Positions 1 to 8,490 of a stretch of 41,703 nt of DNA are shown here, in pieces. The position numbers and the translations under genes are program-made. Each line of letters starts with the position of its first letter. The stretch's first letter is position 1. The notes beneath the pieces were generated by a model, which searched no databases, was not told the DNA's origin, and saw nothing but the letters and a program-made list of their open reading frames with translations. Location: the NCBI GenBank assembly GCA_938028625.1, contig CALIZB010000087.1, positions 1 to 41,703 on the forward strand, given 5' to 3'. This DNA comes from an uncultured Bacteroidia bacterium (GTDB lineage Bacteria > Bacteroidota > Bacteroidia > JANWVE01).

Positions 1-1
1 T

Positions 2-202
2 GCAGGAAAAGTCGCAAGTAAACAAATTTTACAAATCAATACAAATGTAGATTTGACAGGTGAAAGCAGGCTTTTGGTAGAAGATAGAGTTAGAGAAGGA
101 CAAAAGAAAAAAGGTAGTTTAGCATCTGAAAGATTTGAAATCAGATTGAGAAATCAAGAAGAGGTGCAAATTATGATAAATGCCTTAAAAGATAAGATTT
201 AG
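2..202 (+). CDS. 3' end of an unidentified gene (partial, runs off left edge)
   Basis: Frame 2 is open from the window edge to a TAG at 200-202 and gives about 66 residues ending in INALKDKI. The segment is rich in charged residues (EDRVREGQKKK) and I recognise no family. Its stop overlaps a GTG that opens the next ORF (TAGTG), so the two could be translationally coupled. The following ORF, however, begins in the middle of a methyltransferase domain, so the overlap may be accidental. It is missing from the ORF track because its start lies outside the window. It could be the end of a restriction-modification component, given its neighbour, but nothing in the residues proves that. Confidence 0.5.
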   Translation, partial: AGKVASKQILQINTNVDLTGESRLLVEDRVREGQKKKGSLASERFEIRLRNQEEVQIMINALKDKI

Positions 203-645
203 TGGAACTTTTATTTCCCTACCAAAAAGTGAATGGGAAACACAAAATCATACCCGAAGAAACTCTAAAAACTGACTTTCCTTTGGCTTACGATTACCTG
301 ATAAGCGTAAAAAGCGAATTAGATAAACGAGATAACGGAAAACCTAATCCTATGGCGTGGTATACTTTTAGGAGAACACAAAGTTTAGACAACAGTTTTG
401 GGAAAAAAATTATTTTTTCACCTATGAACAAAAAACCTAATTTTATACTATACGAAAACGAAGATTGTACTTTTTATTCAGGTTACTGCATCAAGTATTC
501 GGGAGATTATCATTTCTTACTTAATCAATTAAACTCGGATAGAATGCAAAAGTTCATAGAAATGTCAAGTAGAGATTTTAGGGATGGATGGAAAGCCTAT
601 AATAAAAAAATCATAGAAGAGTTTATAGTAGAGTTTTACACTTGA
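202..645 (+). CDS. C-terminal recognition-domain fragment of a TaqI/Eco57I-like N6-adenine DNA methyltransferase (probably 5'-truncated)
   Basis: The 147-residue ORF has the hallmarks of the C-terminal target-recognition part of N6-adenine methyltransferases and type IIG enzymes. In order these are LLFPYQ near the start, FPLAYDYL, a K-x-E-L-x-x-R segment (KSELDKRDNG), WYTFRRTQSL, FSPMNKKPNF, a SGYCIKY segment, and a final GWKAYNKKIIEEF helix. The catalytic half (AdoMet motif, DPACGxG, NPPY) is absent. The reading frame is closed upstream by stops at 19-21 and again before the GTG, so this is probably the surviving 3' piece of a disrupted gene rather than a whole protein. The proposed GTG start overlaps the previous stop. 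Two blocks of it (ELDKRDNG and KAYNKK..EEF) recur in the relic at 24.3-24.6 kb. The family assignment is fairly secure; whether it is expressed is unknown. Confidence 0.65.
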   Translation: MELLFPYQKVNGKHKIIPEETLKTDFPLAYDYLISVKSELDKRDNGKPNPMAWYTFRRTQSLDNSFGKKIIFSPMNKKPNFILYENEDCTFYSGYCIKYSGDYHFLLNQLNSDRMQKFIEMSSRDFRDGWKAYNKKIIEEFIVEFYT

Positions 646-666
646 AAAAGTCTATATTGGTGGTAC

Positions 667-1695
667 TTATAATTGTATTCTCAAACGTACGACATACATA
701 TTATCTTCTACATCTAATAGTAAGCCATGCTTTTTAGGGTACAAAATCTCTAACCTTCGTTCTAAATTTTGAATACCTGTTTTGGTAGAAGCAATATTGG
801 TTAGTCGTGTAATGGGAATAATATTTTTGGTAGTAAAGAAGAACTCCTGTTCTTTAATGAAAGCATAAATTTCAATATGCGTCTGTTCTACGCCTACCCC
901 ATGCTTAAAGCAGTTTTCCACAAAGGGAATAAGCAGCATAGGTGCTATAGTATAAGATGAAAAATCTCCCTGTTTTTGAAAATTAACAAAAGCATTTTTG
1001 GGCAGGCGCATACGTTCCAGAGCAATGTAGTTTTCTATCATTTCTAATTCTGCATTCAAAGGTACTTGTTCTTTTTTACTGCTTTCTAACTGGTATCGCA
1101 TCAAGTCTGCTAATTGAAGTATCATTTCATTAGCATTCTCGGAATTAGTTAAATTGACGGCATAGATATTATTAAGCGTATTAAATAAAAAATGTGGATT
1201 TATTTGAGATTTTAACAGATTTAATTCACTTTCTATTTGTTTAGCTTTAGCTTCTTGTAATTGATACTGCTTAGATAAGCCATTTTTCATAAATCGTATG
1301 CCTACAATCATCAGCGTACTAAATAATAGGTTAATTAGAGTTTGTATAAAACTTGCTCCGCTTGCAAGCACATACACTAATATCGTGTGCATAGAAAATG
1401 CAATAATTAAACCTGTAAACGCAAGGCTTAAAAAATAGGCAAAGTATTTTCGTTTGCTGAAAAGTATATCAAAGAGATAGATATTAAGATAAGTATATAT
1501 CATGATAGGTACAAGCAAAGTACTGACCAATACAGCCGCAAAAGTTCCTTGGTCGTTGATACGTGAAAGTAATAAACGGCGAGTATCTATGTTATTGTGT
1601 AAAGCATCAAATGAAATAATCCATAAAATTAACCAAAAAAGTACATGATATACAGGACGATAGCGATTTATTTGTTCTATCCAGTTTTTACTCAT
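667..1695 (-). CDS. LytS/YehU-type sensor histidine kinase
   Basis: This is a 342-residue membrane histidine kinase of the His_kinase (LytS) family, which normally phosphorylates a LytTR response regulator. The first 135 residues hold about four hydrophobic segments. A short coiled linker (QLQEAKAKQIESELNLLKSQ) leads to the phosphoacceptor motif INPHFLFN with His168, and then to the N-box PFVENCFKHG around residues 257-266. A glycine motif TGIQNLERRLEILYP follows near residue 310. Length and order match the family. No response-regulator gene adjoins it in this window, so it is an orphan here. It lies 168 bp downstream of the type III PKS gene on the same strand. Its signal is not deducible from the sequence. 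Confidence 0.88.
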   Translation of the reverse strand: MSKNWIEQINRYRPVYHVLFWLILWIISFDALHNNIDTRRLLLSRINDQGTFAAVLVSTLLVPIMIYTYLNIYLFDILFSKRKYFAYFLSLAFTGLIIAFSMHTILVYVLASGASFIQTLINLLFSTLMIVGIRFMKNGLSKQYQLQEAKAKQIESELNLLKSQINPHFLFNTLNNIYAVNLTNSENANEMILQLADLMRYQLESSKKEQVPLNAELEMIENYIALERMRLPKNAFVNFQKQGDFSSYTIAPMLLIPFVENCFKHGVGVEQTHIEIYAFIKEQEFFFTTKNIIPITRLTNIASTKTGIQNLERRLEILYPKKHGLLLDVEDNMYVVRLRIQL

Positions 1696-1863
1696 GATGC
1701 AATATTAGCCAAAATATGAAGTAAACTACCCAAATACATGATATACGATACATAAAATACACATATACCTAAACTTGGGAATTAGTAAATGCTCGTTCTA
1801 TATGTCCATCTGAAACTAGTAATCTGTAACGATATATTTTATATTCTAATGTCACAATTTACC

Positions 1864-2949
1864 TTATACCACTTCAAAAAGCATACTTTCTAACGTTAAT
1901 CCTGGTCCGAAGGCTATACTTAACACATGTTCTCCCTTTTGTATTTCATCAAGCAATGAAGCAAGCACAAACAGCACCGTAGCAGAAGACATATTTCCAT
2001 ATTCTGCCAATATATCATAACTATTTTTATGTTGTTCTACATCAATTTTGAGTGCTTTTTCTACTGCTTGTAATATCCTTTTACCGCCTGGGTGTGTAGC
2101 GTAATGGTTAATGTGTATATTCTCAAAACGAGATAAAAGTTTTTCTATCAACACAGGAACACCTTTTTCTACGAGCTTGGGAATATAATGTGAAAGCACC
2201 ATTTCAAACCCGGTATCACCAATATACCATGCCATATCTGATTTGCCCTCGCTGTATATATCTGCATAAAATTCTTTGATTTTAAGAGCAGGTTTTTCTG
2301 TTATTTTTTTACCTGTAACTACCACCACCGCACTACCGTCACCAAATAATGCATTAGCAAGCATAAAATCCGCATCTGTACGGTTCTGAAAATGTAAACT
2401 ACACAGTTCAGTGCATACAATCAGGACTACTGCATTTTTATCAGAATTACAGATATGATACGCTAATTTCAAAGCATTAAAAGCCGCATAACAGCCCATA
2501 TATTGCACAGCAGTACGTTGTGCATTTTTTGGAATACCTAATTGTTGTACTAATTCAACATCTAAACCTGGTGCATATAAGCCTGTGCAACTTACCGTTA
2601 TAACGTGTGTAACATTTTGCACACCAATATTCTCATCAAAAATGGCACTTGACGCCTGCACAGACAAAGGTAAAGCATGCTTTTGATACTCTAACATTCG
2701 CCTTTGTGTAGAAGGAAAGGGTTCTAATGCTTTATTTTTTGGAAAGAAAGTATAATCTTCAATTTCATTTTTTGTATAATCGGATAATACAGTATACCGT
2801 TTTTTAATACCTGTTGCTTGAAACAAATGAGATAATTTTTCTTTTTCTCTATCTGTTAAAGTTAAGTGTTTGTGCATAAAAGTAGCAGCTTGACTTTGGC
2901 ATAGTTCATATTTAGGAACTGCCGTTTTAATTGTGTAAATATATGCCAT
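1864..2949 (-). CDS. Type III polyketide synthase (chalcone/stilbene synthase family)
   Basis: The 361-residue protein has the thiolase-fold layout of homodimeric type III polyketide synthases, which extend an acyl-CoA starter with malonyl-CoA and cyclise the product. The Cys-His-Asn triad can be placed at Cys153 (QYMGCYAAFNAL), His286 (THPGGKRIL) and Asn319 (YGNMSSATV). The C-terminal FGPGLTLE loop, typical of the active-site wall, is present, as is VSCTGLYAPGLD near residue 120. Length is normal and no triad residue is missing, so it should be active. It starts 8 nt after the stop of the PhoX-like gene, implying co-transcription. The tailoring methyltransferase or oxidase that often sits beside bacterial type III PKS genes is not present. 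The product cannot be predicted from sequence; an alkylresorcinol or alkylpyrone is one possibility. Confidence 0.9.
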   Translation of the reverse strand: MAYIYTIKTAVPKYELCQSQAATFMHKHLTLTDREKEKLSHLFQATGIKKRYTVLSDYTKNEIEDYTFFPKNKALEPFPSTQRRMLEYQKHALPLSVQASSAIFDENIGVQNVTHVITVSCTGLYAPGLDVELVQQLGIPKNAQRTAVQYMGCYAAFNALKLAYHICNSDKNAVVLIVCTELCSLHFQNRTDADFMLANALFGDGSAVVVVTGKKITEKPALKIKEFYADIYSEGKSDMAWYIGDTGFEMVLSHYIPKLVEKGVPVLIEKLLSRFENIHINHYATHPGGKRILQAVEKALKIDVEQHKNSYDILAEYGNMSSATVLFVLASLLDEIQKGEHVLSIAFGPGLTLESMLFEVV

Positions 2950-2957
2950 AAATTATT

Positions 2958-4544
2958 TTATTCTTTCACAAAAGAAGTACTATATATTCTCTCACCTTGC
3001 AATACTATACGATACAAACCTGAACCTAGATTTTTGACATCTATAACATGAAGGTCTGTTTTTGGAATACTATTATAGTGAGCTATTACTTTACCTTGAA
3101 TATCAATAATATAGATATTTTGCAATTGAGTTATTTGGTTTAACTCTGAAACATACAGCATTTGCTGCACGGGATTAGGATAGACTTGTATTTTATCTTG
3201 TAAAGAATAAACATCACTAACATGTGTAGGTAAAAAAGCCTCTTTTCTTGCAATGGCTAATATAGTAGAACGATTAAAATGTATAATCTTTCCTGTTTCA
3301 TCTATTTGATTAGCAGTATTACTTGGAGAAGGTTCGTGAATGGTCATAAACATAAACCGATTATCAGGAGTGAAAGAAATACCTTTTAATTTAGCATTTA
3401 TGGGAGCAATAGCAAACAATTTTACTTTTGGAGATAGCAAAGTATGTGTAGGTTCTACTACCCACAGGTAATATTTACCTGCATTTTGCATAACCCATAA
3501 ATTACCCGCATTATCAAAGGCAATGTGTTCATGCCCAAAACCCCAAAGCGCATTTTCTATGCCTGTGCTGTGCGTAAGTGGATATGAAGCACTCTCTACA
3601 AACAAATTAAACTGGTCTACACTGTTTCCATTATCTCTAAAACGGAATATTCTGCCTGAACTTTTGCTTGCAAAGTAGATTTTATTATCCAAAGGACTGA
3701 TTGCCACACTGCCTACCTGATTAAAGTTGGTAGCTCCTGCCGCCTGTGCCGCACTGCCGATAGTATTACATTGAACAGGTGAAGCCGTATTGAGTAATTC
3801 CCAAGTGCCTGAACTTGCTGTATGAGGTAATCCTGTAAGTTTAAGAACATATAATTTACCTGTACTTAATTTTTGATTGGTATCGGCTACAAACTTATAG
3901 ATATACCCATTTAATCCGTCATCTGCACCAAAATAACAGGTTTTTTTGTCATTTTTGAACACAATATTTTCATGTGGGGCGCGACCCATCTTAAATAATT
4001 TTCGGAGTGGAATTTGTGTTTGAGCATCTACTTCTACAAACCAACCTGTATCATAATAGCCATCACCATTATTATCAGCAGAAGGTAAGTTTTCTTTTTC
4101 GGAAACTACTAATGTACCCCATGAAGTAATCCCCCCACTTGCCAGATTATTTACGCCTTGTAAATTGCTATAATCTATTGGTGCAGAATAAGTACTCTGC
4201 CATAAAAATTTTGTACTCACAGGTACAAGATCAAGGTTAAAAAGAGTTGTTCCTTCATTATTTGTAGTGTGATTGATAGCAAGTTTTCCTTTTATACTAC
4301 TTCCACTATCCGCAATATACATACAAAAATTAGTGAAACCTTTAAGGAGTGAGTTATCGGATAGCGTATCGTTTTTCTGAGCAATAACCTGAAAACTATG
4401 TGTATTAGGTAAAACAAACTGCATTTTTTGCTCATCAGGATATAATGAAGTAAAATTATATACCTGCATAGATTGCGAAAAACCTTGAATACATATCAAA
4501 ATAAGCGGGTACACAAAAGTAAAAGTTTTGTTTTTCATAAGCAT
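2958..4544 (-). CDS. PhoX-like (DUF839) secreted protein with T9SS sorting tail
   Basis: An N-terminal signal peptide (MKNKTFTFVYPLILICIQGFSQ) leads into a beta-propeller-like body with PhoX-family signatures. These are SWGTLVVSEKEN, GWFVEVDAQTQIPLRKLFKMGRAPHEN, YFGADDGLNGYIYKFV and a late FGHEHIAFDNAGNLWVMQN. PhoX enzymes are calcium- and iron-dependent alkaline phosphatases, but the family also contains members of unknown activity. The last 80 or so residues (IQVYPNPVQQMLYV... ending GLYRIVLQGERIYSTSFVKE) form a type A sorting domain, so export through the outer membrane by T9SS is expected. The ORF-track start at 4556 is a TTG inside the -7 box at 4554-4561, so the ATG at 4544 (or 4538) is preferred. 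The next gene, a type III PKS, follows after 8 nt. Confidence 0.8.
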   Translation of the reverse strand: MLMKNKTFTFVYPLILICIQGFSQSMQVYNFTSLYPDEQKMQFVLPNTHSFQVIAQKNDTLSDNSLLKGFTNFCMYIADSGSSIKGKLAINHTTNNEGTTLFNLDLVPVSTKFLWQSTYSAPIDYSNLQGVNNLASGGITSWGTLVVSEKENLPSADNNGDGYYDTGWFVEVDAQTQIPLRKLFKMGRAPHENIVFKNDKKTCYFGADDGLNGYIYKFVADTNQKLSTGKLYVLKLTGLPHTASSGTWELLNTASPVQCNTIGSAAQAAGATNFNQVGSVAISPLDNKIYFASKSSGRIFRFRDNGNSVDQFNLFVESASYPLTHSTGIENALWGFGHEHIAFDNAGNLWVMQNAGKYYLWVVEPTHTLLSPKVKLFAIAPINAKLKGISFTPDNRFMFMTIHEPSPSNTANQIDETGKIIHFNRSTILAIARKEAFLPTHVSDVYSLQDKIQVYPNPVQQMLYVSELNQITQLQNIYIIDIQGKVIAHYNSIPKTDLHVIDVKNLGSGLYRIVLQGERIYSTSFVKE

Positions 4545-4553
4545 ATTGGTATG

Positions 4554-4561
4554 CAAAGATA
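4554..4561 (-). promoter_or_regulatory. -7 box TATCTTTG of the PhoX-like/PKS operon
   Basis: On the minus strand TATCTTTG matches the Bacteroidota -7 consensus TAnnTTTG and lies 9 nt before the ATG at 4544. It contains the TTG used as start by the ORF track, which rules that start out. No TTG is seen at standard -33 spacing; the nearest is 26 nt upstream. Confidence 0.5.
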
Positions 4562-4628
4562 CATTTTTTTACATCTTAACATAAAAACAACATGAGTACC
4601 ATCTATATTTGATTATTTTTTCCGATAT

Positions 4629-5549
4629 TTATTCAGGTTTTGTAATAATATCTTGCAAAATCCTGTCTACTATGATGTAAGTGTTTAAATCTGCCAAGTT
4701 CATTAACTGAATATGATTTTTAATATCATACTGTTGCACTTTTAACCATAGTTCTTTTTGAATTAAGCGTTCTATTTTTTGTTGTAAAAGTTGTTTTTGT
4801 TTTATTTCATTTTTTTGAATGTGTACATGTATTTTTGTGATATTTTCCCATAGTTCTGCTATACCCTCTTTTTTAGTAGCTACGGTTTTAACCACAGGTA
4901 CATCTGCGATATGTGTGCGCAAATGGAGCATATTTTGTAAATTTTGCACAAAAGTATTAGCTCCCACTCTATCAGCTTTGTTTACCACAAAAACATCTGC
5001 AATTTCCATAATGCCAGACTTAAAGGCTTGAATATCATCTCCTGCTTCGGGAACTAATACCAAAATGGTTATATCTGCTATGCTCGCAATCTCCACTTCG
5101 GACTGTCCTACACCCACAGTTTCTACAATAACGACATCACGCTGATTAGCACGTAATACATCAATCATTTCTACGATGCTACCACATAAACCACCTAAAT
5201 TTCCTCTGCTTGCCGCACTACGAATAAATACGTTTGGGTGTAAAAAATACTCACTCATACGTATTCTATCACCTAAAATAGCACCTTGGGTGAATACGCT
5301 TGTAGGGTCTACGGCAATAATACCTATACGTTTATTTTGTTCTACCAAGTGTTGAATAAGTGCATTGGTAAGCGTACTTTTACCTGCTCCAGGAGGTCCT
5401 GTGATACCGATTACCCATGAAGGATAAAAATGAGGAATTTTCTGTAAAACAGCTTTACCTTGCTCGGTATTATTTTCTACCCAGGAAAGCACACGAGCTA
5501 AAATACGGTCATCTTTACCTTGTATCAATTTGTCTATCAGTTCATTCAT
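4629..5549 (-). CDS. meaB: MeaB/ArgK-type G3E GTPase, methylmalonyl-CoA mutase chaperone
   Basis: The 306-residue GTPase belongs to the MeaB group, which gates cobalamin loading of, and protects, methylmalonyl-CoA mutase in propionyl-CoA metabolism. Visible motifs are the P-loop GPPGAGKST (residues 51-59), the DPTSVFTQGAILGDRIRM region (81-98), switch-region ETVGVGQSEVE (143-153) and the guanine-specificity motif NKAD (190-193). Length is close to the family norm. It follows the DUF481-like gene by only 7 nt, so they are probably co-transcribed. The mutase genes themselves are not in this window. Confidence in the family is very high; the partner enzyme is inferred from family knowledge. Confidence 0.95.
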   Translation of the reverse strand: MNELIDKLIQGKDDRILARVLSWVENNTEQGKAVLQKIPHFYPSWVIGITGPPGAGKSTLTNALIQHLVEQNKRIGIIAVDPTSVFTQGAILGDRIRMSEYFLHPNVFIRSAASRGNLGGLCGSIVEMIDVLRANQRDVVIVETVGVGQSEVEIASIADITILVLVPEAGDDIQAFKSGIMEIADVFVVNKADRVGANTFVQNLQNMLHLRTHIADVPVVKTVATKKEGIAELWENITKIHVHIQKNEIKQKQLLQQKIERLIQKELWLKVQQYDIKNHIQLMNLADLNTYIIVDRILQDIITKPE

Positions 5550-5556
5550 GCTATTT

Positions 5557-6387
5557 TTATTTTGTTAAGGCAATGCCAAAAGTAGTTCTAAAATCATTAT
5601 TTTTGCGATTAGGTGCTACAATGCTTTCATAAGAGTTCTCAATAGAGGCACGTACATTGATGTGTTTAGAAAATGGAATTTCTAGGGTAGCAATACCGTT
5701 CCAACGTATGTTTTTATTATCTATTAAAGAAGGCTGAAAAAAAGAGAGATGATAGAGTTTTAACCTGCCTTTGAATACGCTGTAACTTCCGCGTAATCTT
5801 ACTGATAAACGTAAGGTTTCAACATCATTTTTAGTGATAAAATCCGTTTTTTCATAAATGCAAGCTATGCTTGTGCTGAGTTCTGCATTAGGATTATTTT
5901 TTATGAAGCGTATTCCTACACCGCCACCTACTAAATCGCGTAGCTCAATAGCTCTCAAATTGCTTTTTTCTAATATTGCAAATGCTAATCCGTAAATTCG
6001 CCGCTGATAAAAAGCCGTAGAGCTGATGTCCATAAAAAATTCTCTTTCTTGTACTTTTTTATTCGTTTCGCCATAAGTAAAAGCAGGGTTCATGCTAAAC
6101 CAAAATATACCTTCTGAAAGAGAAGCATTTAACCTTGTAATGAATAAAAAACGCTCTACATTACCTTCGTTGATTGTACCATCTGCGGTTAATTTTGCAT
6201 TAAATTTTTGTGTTTTAGGAATAGGTGTACTTTTCTTTTTACTTTGTTCTATGGCTTTGAGAGTAGAATCTACAAGGTATTTAGCTTTTATGTTAGCTAA
6301 TGAGTCTATGAGTCGTTTTTGTTCTTCATTTTGAGCTAACAACAAAAATGTATTACAAAAAACACACAAAAAGAGAAAATATTTCAT
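5557..6387 (-). CDS. DUF481-like outer-membrane beta-barrel protein
   Basis: The protein begins with a clear signal peptide (MKYFLFLCVFCNTFLLLAQ), then a lysine-rich linker to about residue 65. The rest is a beta-rich body with alternating hydrophobic strands and landmarks such as ERFLFITRLNASL, REFFMDISSTAFYQRRIYGLAF and RDLVGGGVGIRF. This resembles the DUF481 family of small outer-membrane barrels, whose role is not established. The ORF-track start (6399) is a TTG within the -7 box TAATTTTG at 6397-6404. The ATG at 6387 gives 276 residues and places the signal peptide at the very N-terminus. It heads an operon with meaB and is divergent from truB. Confidence 0.68.
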   Translation of the reverse strand: MKYFLFLCVFCNTFLLLAQNEEQKRLIDSLANIKAKYLVDSTLKAIEQSKKKSTPIPKTQKFNAKLTADGTINEGNVERFLFITRLNASLSEGIFWFSMNPAFTYGETNKKVQEREFFMDISSTAFYQRRIYGLAFAILEKSNLRAIELRDLVGGGVGIRFIKNNPNAELSTSIACIYEKTDFITKNDVETLRLSVRLRGSYSVFKGRLKLYHLSFFQPSLIDNKNIRWNGIATLEIPFSKHINVRASIENSYESIVAPNRKNNDFRTTFGIALTK

Positions 6388-6396
6388 ATTCGGGTT

Positions 6397-6404
6397 CAAA
6401 ATTA
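6397..6404 (-). promoter_or_regulatory. -7 box TAATTTTG of the DUF481-like/meaB operon
   Basis: The minus-strand sequence matches TAnnTTTG and lies 9 nt before the ATG at 6387. It sits in the short truB divergent gap and fixes the start downstream of the track's TTG. Confidence 0.5.
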
Positions 6405-6427
6405 CATTTTTTTGCTTATTTTGTTGT

Positions 6428-7105
6428 ATGAACTATGATTTTATTAACGGAGAAGTGCTTTTAGTAGATAAACCTTTACATTGGACATCTTTTGATGTAG
6501 TAGCTAAATTAAGAAATTTATGCAAAACAAAGAAAATAGGACACGCAGGTACATTAGACCCTCTGGCAACAGGACTTTTAATTGTTTGTACAGGTAAAAA
6601 AACAAAATCTATTAACGAATATCAAAATTTGAATAAAACGTATCAAGCAACAATATGTCTGGGCGCTACTACACCTACATATGATGCAGAATTTGCACCT
6701 GAAAATCCTAAACCATACGAACATATTACAGAACAAGAGGTAAAAAATGCTATAAAAAAGCATTTTCTAGGTGAAATTTCTCAAATACCTCCTGCTTATT
6801 CTGCTATTAAAGTACAAGGTAAAAGTGCATATCAATTAGCGAGAAAAGGTAAAGAAGTAAAGTTAGAACCGCGAAGAGTACATATTTATCGTTTTGAAGT
6901 GGTTCATTTTTCACTTTCTTACCTTGATGTAGAAATAGAATGTAGTAAAGGTACATACATTCGTAGCCTTGCGCATGATTTGGGACAGATATTAGGTACA
7001 GGTGCTTATTTAACACAACTTCGCCGTACTAAAATCGGTGAGATAAGCGTAGAACAAGCAAAAACTATGACAGAGTGGATAGAGATACTCTCTATTCAGA
7101 GATAA
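6428..7105 (+). CDS. truB: tRNA pseudouridine(55) synthase TruB
   Basis: The protein makes pseudouridine at position 55 of the tRNA T-loop. The N-terminal [18 protein letters not shown] and the catalytic motif [19 protein letters not shown], with nucleophile Asp44, are diagnostic. They are followed by the family motifs [23 protein letters not shown] and [15 protein letters not shown]. At 225 residues it lacks the C-terminal RNA-binding extension of the E. coli enzyme, as is common for short TruB forms in this phylum. It starts 40 bp from the divergent DUF481-like gene and converges on the AtuA-family gene, with 13 bp between their stops. Confidence 0.96.
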   Translation: MNYDFINGEVLLVDKPLHWTSFDVVAKLRNLCKTKKIGHAGTLDPLATGLLIVCTGKKTKSINEYQNLNKTYQATICLGATTPTYDAEFAPENPKPYEHITEQEVKNAIKKHFLGEISQIPPAYSAIKVQGKSAYQLARKGKEVKLEPRRVHIYRFEVVHFSLSYLDVEIECSKGTYIRSLAHDLGQILGTGAYLTQLRRTKIGEISVEQAKTMTEWIEILSIQR

Positions 7106-7118
7106 ATTGTAAAATAAG

Positions 7119-8486
7119 TTATATCTGTACAATTTCTACAATAGGTTGGCAAAGGTCTTTGCGTATCAGTGCAGGCCAGTAAGCCATAATTTCACTTGGA
7201 GTAGGTCTGCCGCCTGCAAATCCTGTTACAGCACTGGGACCTGTAAGAATTAAAGGTGCTATTTCTTTACCAAAAGCTTCCATAGCTTTTTGGTCTTTTC
7301 CCCGTACTGATACACGTAACTGAACTTCGTTAATATCATCGTCGTTATCAATAGGCTTGGCTACGTTTTCATGACAGGCATTATAACCTACAAGTTCTGC
7401 TCTATACTCGTCAAATTGAAGTCCAAGATTATCTAAACGTTTTTTGAGAATATCTGCGGCTTTTATCGCTTTGGTTTTAGCTTGGGGCCAAGAATAGGTA
7501 AGCGTACTAGTAGATTTCCAACCATCTTGATACGCGCAAGATACTTTATAGAATGGGGTTGCGGGTTTTCCTTTTATACCAAATACTTTAACTCTATTCT
7601 CCCCTACTTGCTCAAGTTGTATAGAAGTAAAATCAGCGATACAATCAGGAGTAATATATTCTGCGGGATTTCCAATTTCATAGAGTAATTGCTCTTTAAC
7701 TGTCATTTCATTGACTAGTCCGCCGAGATTTTCATGTTTAGTAATTACAAAAGTACCATCAGGATAGGCTTCACAGATAGGAAAGCCAATATTTTCAAAG
7801 CCTTGTACAAGAAACCAATCTGTAAAATTACCACCTGTACTCTGTGCGCCGCATTCTAAAATATGCCCTGCAATAGTACCTGATGCCATTTTATCCCAGT
7901 CGTCCATGCTCCAACCAAATTCGTATATCATGGGAGCTAGTACTAAACCTGTATCGGTAACTCTGCCTGTAATAATAATATCTGCACCTTGTTGTAAGGC
8001 TTCTACCATAGGTTTTGCCCCATAATAGACATTTGCACTCACAAGTTTATCTTGTACTTTGCTGATAGGTTCATCAGTTTCCATGTTGTTAAGGGGTGCG
8101 CCTTTGGCTTGGAGTTCAGAAATTTGGTCAAGAATATTATCTCCGTAGACTACAGCAATTTTAAGGTCTGTAATACCGAGTTCTTTGGCATACTGAACAA
8201 TTTTATCTTTGCAACCTATGGGATTTACACCACCTGCATTAGAAATTACTTTAATTCCTTTGGCTTTAATATCAGGTAAAATTTCTTTGATAACTTCGGG
8301 AAAATCTCTTGCATAGCCTGCAGAAGGGTTTTTTAGTTGTTGGCGCTTCATGATAGACATAGTTACTTCTGCGAGGTAGTCCATAGTAAGATAATCTATT
8401 TGTCCGCATCTTACTTGGTCAATGGGGGCGCGTAGTAAATCTCCCCAAAACCCTTGACCTGATGCAATACGAATCATGTTTTTCAT
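7119..8486 (-). CDS. AtuA/DUF1446-family protein
   Basis: The 455-residue protein matches the acyclic-terpene-utilisation AtuA family throughout. It begins IRIASGQGFWGDLLRAPIDQV, then KVISNAGGVNPIGC, ADIIITGRVTDTGLVLAPMIYEFGW, HILECGAQSTGGNFTDW and ENLGGLVNEMTVKEQLLYEIGNP, and ends TGFAGGRPTPSEIMAYWPALI. In Pseudomonas AtuA belongs to citronellol/geranyl-CoA degradation, but members are widespread in genomes lacking that pathway and their reaction is unclear. No acyl-CoA carboxylase genes adjoin it here, although meaB, another acyl-CoA-related gene, is nearby. The start is supported by a -7 box 4 nt upstream; an internal ATG at 8477 is an alternative. Confidence 0.87.
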   Translation of the reverse strand: MKNMIRIASGQGFWGDLLRAPIDQVRCGQIDYLTMDYLAEVTMSIMKRQQLKNPSAGYARDFPEVIKEILPDIKAKGIKVISNAGGVNPIGCKDKIVQYAKELGITDLKIAVVYGDNILDQISELQAKGAPLNNMETDEPISKVQDKLVSANVYYGAKPMVEALQQGADIIITGRVTDTGLVLAPMIYEFGWSMDDWDKMASGTIAGHILECGAQSTGGNFTDWFLVQGFENIGFPICEAYPDGTFVITKHENLGGLVNEMTVKEQLLYEIGNPAEYITPDCIADFTSIQLEQVGENRVKVFGIKGKPATPFYKVSCAYQDGWKSTSTLTYSWPQAKTKAIKAADILKKRLDNLGLQFDEYRAELVGYNACHENVAKPIDNDDDINEVQLRVSVRGKDQKAMEAFGKEIAPLILTGPSAVTGFAGGRPTPSEIMAYWPALIRKDLCQPIVEIVQI

Positions 8487-8490
8487 GGTT

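Noticed and set aside
1696-1863. Possible small RNA or regulatory element between the PKS and kinase genes
   Set aside because: The sequence is AT-rich with no stable hairpin or clear promoter box matching the consensus seen elsewhere.
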